From positions 1 through 64,000 of the forward strand of contig NZ_BSOG01000008.1 in assembly GCF_030160395.1 (NCBI RefSeq): 64,000 bases of DNA, given 5' to 3'. Both the position numbers and the translations under genes were made by a program. Shown piece after piece: positions 60,660 to 64,000 of this stretch. How positions within the stretch are numbered: the stretch's first letter is position 1; every line of letters starts with the position of its first letter. Origin of the DNA: Chitinimonas prasina. GTDB taxonomy: Bacteria; Pseudomonadota; Gammaproteobacteria; Burkholderiales; Chitinimonadaceae. Below the pieces are notes generated by a model. That model worked only from the letters and a program-made list of their open reading frames with translations. It was not told the origin of the DNA and searched no databases.

Positions 60660-60688
60660 TTGCCATCGTGGTGCAGAGTGGGCATAAT
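60660..60688 (+). promoter_or_regulatory. Promoter of rpsT
   Basis: TTGCCA (60660-60665), 17-base spacer, CATAAT (60683-60688), 46 bases before the rpsT start. Hexamers are good and the position fits a ribosomal-protein promoter. Confidence 0.65.
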
Positions 60689-60734
60689 GCGCGGTTTCGC
60701 GATAGTCCTTTTACCGGTTTAAGGAGTTGATTTA

Positions 60735-60998
60735 ATGGCAAATAGCGCACAAGCCCGCAAGCGTGCCCGTCAGGCCGCCAAGGCGCGCCTTCACAACCAA
60801 TCCCAGCGTTCGGAATTCCGCACTGCCGTCAAGAAGGTGCTGAAGGCCATCGAGGCTGGCGACAAGGCCGCCGCCGCTGAAACCTTCAAGGCTTCGGTCA
60901 GCAACATCGACCGCCTGGCCGACAAGGGTGCATACCACAAGAACAAGGCTGCTCGTCACAAGAGCCGTCTGGCTGCTGCCATCAAGGCAATGGCCTAA
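60735..60998 (+). CDS. rpsT: 30S ribosomal protein S20
   Basis: An 87-residue S20: [25 protein letters not shown] start, [19 protein letters not shown] and the ending [22 protein letters not shown]. It binds 16S rRNA in the 30S body. Start is ATG with AAGGAG 10 bases upstream, in contrast to the UUG start of enterobacteria. Confidence 0.98.
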   Translation: MANSAQARKRARQAAKARLHNQSQRSEFRTAVKKVLKAIEAGDKAAAAETFKASVSNIDRLADKGAYHKNKAARHKSRLAAAIKAMA

Positions 60999-61067
60999 TC
61001 GTTTCGTCAGGAACGATAGTCGCAAGACATAGACAAACGAATCGCTGGCCAGCATCGAATGTCCAAG

Positions 61068-61093
61068 AACCCGCTCTCCGGAGCGGGTTTTTT
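61068..61093. terminator. Terminator after rpsT
   Basis: AACCCGCTC arm and GAGCGGGTT arm with a 4-base loop, then a T-run. Confidence 0.9.
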
Positions 61094-61111
61094 GTTTTTG
61101 TCGTCGCCGTC

Positions 61112-61861
61112 CTAGCGGCTATCGGCGTCGGCGCGGCGCAGTGCCAGGAAGGCCGACGGCTCCCAGCTGCGCAGCGCCAGCAACAGGCTGGTGCCTTGCG
61201 TGGGAAGGTGGCCCTGATCAAGACAGTCGGCGTGCAGCTCGTCGAACTCCTGCAGCAGTCGCAACAGCCGTTGCTGCAGTTTGACGGCGGCGGCGGGGGA
61301 GAGCATGGCGTGCTGAAAACGCAGTAGCTCACCAGAGGCATGAAAGGGCGCATCCAGGAAATCGTCCTGTATCCGCGCACGGAAAAAGCGATGTATGGGG
61401 CCGTTGGGCAGCCAAGCAAAATCCCGTGCTACCCGCAGCTTCACCCGATTTTCGGGCAGGAGCTGTATCAGCCCCAGTTTATCAAGCTGCAACAAGGCGG
61501 CGACACCCTCTGCCGGCGTCAGTTGGTATTGCTGGACGATTTGCGCCAGGGGCCAATGATTGAGTGTGCAGACGGCCACCAGCAACAACTTGGGGCTGGC
61601 GACCAGATCAGCTTCTTGCGCCTCGCTAAGGTGCTGCAACTGGGGTTGAGCGGCCTCCATCTCGCGCACCAGGTCGCCCAGCTCCAGGCCTGCCAGTTGG
61701 CAAATGGCATCAAGCGTCTGCAGGCTCAGGCTGCAGTGCGAAAACTGACGTTTGACACTGGCCTCACTCAGCCCCAGATGCGGGGCGATCTGGGCATAGG
61801 TGAGCCCCCTGGCCTTGAGGGCGCGCTTGAGTGCACTGACCAGTTGCTGGGTTTGTGACAT
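61112..61861 (-). CDS. XRE-type helix-turn-helix regulator
   Basis: A 249-residue protein. The N-terminal 65 residues form a Cro/C1-type HTH: LVSALKRALKARGLTYAQIAPHLGLSEASVKRQFS in pieces. The rest (EAQEADLVASPKLLLVAVCTLNHWPLAQIV, LLQLDKLGLIQLLPENRVKLRV, FHASGELLRFQHAML) looks like a ligand or partner domain with winged helix and helical parts. It is divergent from a CREST-type membrane gene, with 124 bp between the starts. A role in regulating it is likely but not shown. The start is the ATG at 61861; long in-frame upstream codons overlap the neighbour. Confidence 0.75.
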   Translation of the reverse strand: MSQTQQLVSALKRALKARGLTYAQIAPHLGLSEASVKRQFSHCSLSLQTLDAICQLAGLELGDLVREMEAAQPQLQHLSEAQEADLVASPKLLLVAVCTLNHWPLAQIVQQYQLTPAEGVAALLQLDKLGLIQLLPENRVKLRVARDFAWLPNGPIHRFFRARIQDDFLDAPFHASGELLRFQHAMLSPAAAVKLQQRLLRLLQEFDELHADCLDQGHLPTQGTSLLLALRSWEPSAFLALRRADADSR

Positions 61862-61985
61862 GTCCTGCCTTTGAGTATCGATTTTCGATACCTTAAAGCC
61901 TATTTTCTGATGATTTAAATGGCAAGGTTTATTTGGCGATGCCGTTTGGGCAGAGTGCGGGTCACGTAACCCGGAGCAAGCCTTG

Positions 61986-62744
61986 ATGACTCTCGTACTC
62001 TCCCGCGGCCTATGTCTGGCCGTAGTGCTGTCTGCCCTGCTAGTCATGGGCTGGCATGGCCCCATAGAACAGGCGGCCGCCTACCACCAATTTGCCGATA
62101 CCCGAGCCTGGTTGAGCCTGCCCCATGCGGCCGATGTGTTGTCCAACCTCGGCTTCCTGGTGGTTGGGCTTGGCGGTATAGGCCATATGCTGGGCCGCGA
62201 AACCGGACTGCGGCGTGGTGATTTGGGTTACGGCCTGTTTTTTCTCAGCCTGATGCTGACGGCAGCGGGCTCGGCCTGGTACCACCTGTCGCCCGACAAT
62301 GCCCGCCTGGTATGGGACAGGCTGCCGATTGCGCTGGCATGTGCCGGTCTGCTGGGGGCGGTGTTCTGCCGTTGCCAGGAGCAGCTCAGGGAATGGGCCG
62401 TGATGGGTGGCTTGGTGGTCGCTGCGGTGTTCAGCGTTGCCTGGTGGCGCTGGACCGACCTGCAAGGCCTGGGCGATTTACGCCCCTATCTGTTGCTGCA
62501 ATTGCTGCCGCTGGTATTGATACCCCTGCTGCAGGCGGGTAGCGGCACTGGCCGCAAGGAGCGGCTGGGATTTGCTCTCGCCATTGCCTGCTATGTGATC
62601 GCCAAAGGCTGTGAACTGGCTGACCATGCCATCCTTGAGGGCCTGGTAGTGGTCAGCGGGCATACCTTGAAACATGTGTTCGCGACGGCCGCGGCAGCGG
62701 TGTTGGCATGGGTTTATGCATCCAATACCAGCGAAGCCGCATAG
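61986..62744 (+). CDS. CREST-superfamily membrane hydrolase, alkaline-ceramidase-like
   Basis: A 252-residue protein with about seven membrane helices. It has the CREST motif set: Ser96 and His100 in AAGSAWYHLSPDN, Asp111 in VWDRLPIALA, and the paired His226/His230 in SGHTLKHVFA. These five residues form the zinc site and nucleophile region in alkaline ceramidases, PAQ receptors and related proteins. The bacterial substrate is not known. The ATG at 61986 is preceded by a TTG at 61983; the ATG is preferred. It is divergent from an XRE regulator. Confidence 0.72.
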   Translation: MTLVLSRGLCLAVVLSALLVMGWHGPIEQAAAYHQFADTRAWLSLPHAADVLSNLGFLVVGLGGIGHMLGRETGLRRGDLGYGLFFLSLMLTAAGSAWYHLSPDNARLVWDRLPIALACAGLLGAVFCRCQEQLREWAVMGGLVVAAVFSVAWWRWTDLQGLGDLRPYLLLQLLPLVLIPLLQAGSGTGRKERLGFALAIACYVIAKGCELADHAILEGLVVVSGHTLKHVFATAAAAVLAWVYASNTSEAA

Positions 62745-62972
62745 CCGGTTCTAGCGGCAAGGCACTTGGATTTCCGTCAGTACGACCATGCTTTGCATAA
62801 ATATTTTTGTAATTCATGGCGACTTACTGGCCACCCTGTCGATTCGACTATTGCCAGGCATGGCAGTGCTGCACATCAATCGATAACCATTTAGCACAAC
62901 GAACTGACTGCAAAATCATTCCCGCCCCGCCGGTCTCATTGATAACACAAACCGAAAGTAACGTACTCTACC

Positions 62973-63449
62973 ATGCTGACACGACTAGAAATGCTGTCCT
63001 TTCATGCTGCGGCGATGATCATCGCCAGCATTTTTCTACTACCCGTTTCCGTTGCTATTTTCTCTTTCGCGCAGATGTTTGTTTACTTCCTGGGGTATGG
63101 CTATGAATATGGGTTTATGCTTGCAGGTGTGATCTACTTCAGTCTATCTACCTTGGCTACTTATGTTTACGCCAGATGGACACACTCGCATCTTGTGCAG
63201 GTCTGGGAAAAATCTGACGTACACAATCCTTCAATCCTGATTCTGCTTGGCCATCTAGCCCCTATTGCCCTTGCTGTTGCACTATTCAACAGTAACCACC
63301 AACCCGCTCATATATACGTATTAGTATTGAAAGCCTTGTTTTATCTTGTGCCCTTCGTTGTTTGGGGCGGCTTTTTTTACTGGAAAGGCATGGCGACGAT
63401 TATGCATCAACTCTCAAATACGCACAGACATCTGCACCACAAGCAATAG
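62973..63449 (+). CDS. Four-helix membrane protein, function unknown
   Basis: A 158-residue hydrophobic protein with four apparent membrane helices (about 10-38, 47-65, 88-105 and 116-138) and a charged C-terminal tail with several histidines (RHLHHKQ). Codon use and base content are noticeably less GC-rich than neighbours. The start lacks a good ribosome site. It resembles no recognised family. Confidence 0.55.
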   Translation: MLTRLEMLSFHAAAMIIASIFLLPVSVAIFSFAQMFVYFLGYGYEYGFMLAGVIYFSLSTLATYVYARWTHSHLVQVWEKSDVHNPSILILLGHLAPIALAVALFNSNHQPAHIYVLVLKALFYLVPFVVWGGFFYWKGMATIMHQLSNTHRHLHHKQ

Positions 63450-63620
63450 TGCTGTTATCACAGAAACAGAATGCGCTGGAAGGCAAAACATTGATGGGCT
63501 AACAAATCCCAATAAAGCCGCACGGGCGATGAAAGCACTGCGAGCGAAAGCTCAGTACCAGTTTGTAGCGCATCCATTTGGTGTTCATCGCTTGACTGCT
63601 CACAAGACTTTGAAATGTTT

Positions 63621-63956
63621 CTACGGGGTACGCATCAACTTGAGATAGTCACCTCGCCCCAGCTCGCAATGCCGGGAGCTGTCCGATTCCACTGCCGTGG
63701 CCTCAACGGCGACTTTGACGTAGCGGCCTAGTTGCCGCCAGATGGCGATGGAGAGGTGCTGGGTAAAGGCCGCCTGGTCTTCGCCCTCAGGCAGCTCGGC
63801 CTCCATGGCGATCTCCAATAGCCAGGCACCGCGAGCTTGGCGGCGGTTGACCCAGGCCGGGCTAAGCCAGGCTTCTCGTATGGCCGACAACACGCGGGTG
63901 GGCTCGCTGCTGCCTAGGGGGTAGACGGACAGGTGGACATGATGGCGCAAAGGCAT
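63621..63956 (-). CDS. Small cytoplasmic protein, function unknown
   Basis: A 111-residue protein (HHVHLSVYPLGSSEPTRVLSAIREAWLSP, then ARGAWLLEIAMEAELPEGEDQ and a beta-rich end). A short GAG site precedes the ATG. Codon bias looks like the rest of the chromosome, so it is probably real; no function recognised. Confidence 0.45.
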   Translation of the reverse strand: MPLRHHVHLSVYPLGSSEPTRVLSAIREAWLSPAWVNRRQARGAWLLEIAMEAELPEGEDQAAFTQHLSIAIWRQLGRYVKVAVEATAVESDSSRHCELGRGDYLKLMRTP

Positions 63957-64000
63957 GATGGACTCGGAGTCTGTTCACTGACTTGCTGCGCGGCCCTTGC

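Noticed and set aside
63346-63648. 100-codon plus-strand frame at the right end
   Set aside because: Its first third is the shifted frame of the membrane-protein gene. The last part looks coding-like but has no own start; kept only as a possible remnant in the findings.
1-64000. CRISPR array or complete insertion sequence
   Set aside because: No run of regularly spaced repeats and no transposase, integrase or recombinase gene was found in the window; only the small palindrome at 41602-41666 looks mobile.

Overview
The window is GC-rich, densely packed bacterial chromosome with ATGA start/stop overlaps, strong intrinsic terminators, a murJ-rpsT pair and a trpless housekeeping set typical of a betaproteobacterium. 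A Neisseriales- or Burkholderiales-like source is an inference from gene content; the species is not identified. No plasmid, phage or complete insertion sequence is visible.

Region 1 (1-24142) is an almost complete type VI secretion system (T6SS). A leftward operon runs tssA-tssB-tssC, then a periplasmic candidate immunity gene and a Cys/His peptidoglycan amidase-like effector, hcp, tagJ, a second candidate effector resembling zinc-dependent phospholipase C, two candidate membrane/secreted immunity genes, and the first codons of vgrG at the left edge. A divergent rightward operon carries tssJ, tssK, a Rap1a/Tai-like gene, tssL, tssM, tagF, tssE, tssF and tssG. A leftward FHA-domain gene with a repeated DPFDFG linker motif and rightward clpV close the cluster. 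No PpkA-type kinase or PppA-type phosphatase is present.

Region 2 (24346-35989) holds a YgjP-like metallopeptidase, a TerC/Alx membrane protein, htpX, nhaR, a tRNA-Asn, a four-gene signalling operon (FIST protein, hybrid-less PAS histidine kinase, YCII-like protein, solute-binding-like protein), a class III aminotransferase-like enzyme, a glutamine amidotransferase-like protein, another orphan solute-binding protein and a PAS-like protein with an eroded LuxR-type C-terminus.

Region 3 (36091-40575) looks like beta-alanine catabolism: a MocR-type regulator divergent from an omega-amino acid:pyruvate transaminase gene, followed by a CoA-acylating (methyl)malonate-semialdehyde dehydrogenase, which together would turn beta-alanine into acetyl-CoA.

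Region 4 (40702-51435) is mixed: a third orphan solute-binding protein, a MITE-like palindrome in front of a large exported DUF945-like protein, a cyclophilin-type prolyl isomerase, an S41 protease, NAD(P)HX repair enzyme NnrD, a flavodoxin-fold protein, a GIY-YIG protein, GTP cyclohydrolase FolE2, YgfZ and an AsmA-like protein.

Region 5 (51471-64000) holds a second identical tRNA-Asn, a coiled-coil membrane protein, a TRAP transporter (DctP/DctM/DctQ), aspartate aminotransferase, a small exported protein, a GNAT acetyltransferase, murJ, rpsT, an XRE-type regulator divergent from a CREST-type (alkaline ceramidase-like) membrane hydrolase, and two hypothetical genes in a less GC-rich right end.

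All calls are from reading the sequence; no database search was run.
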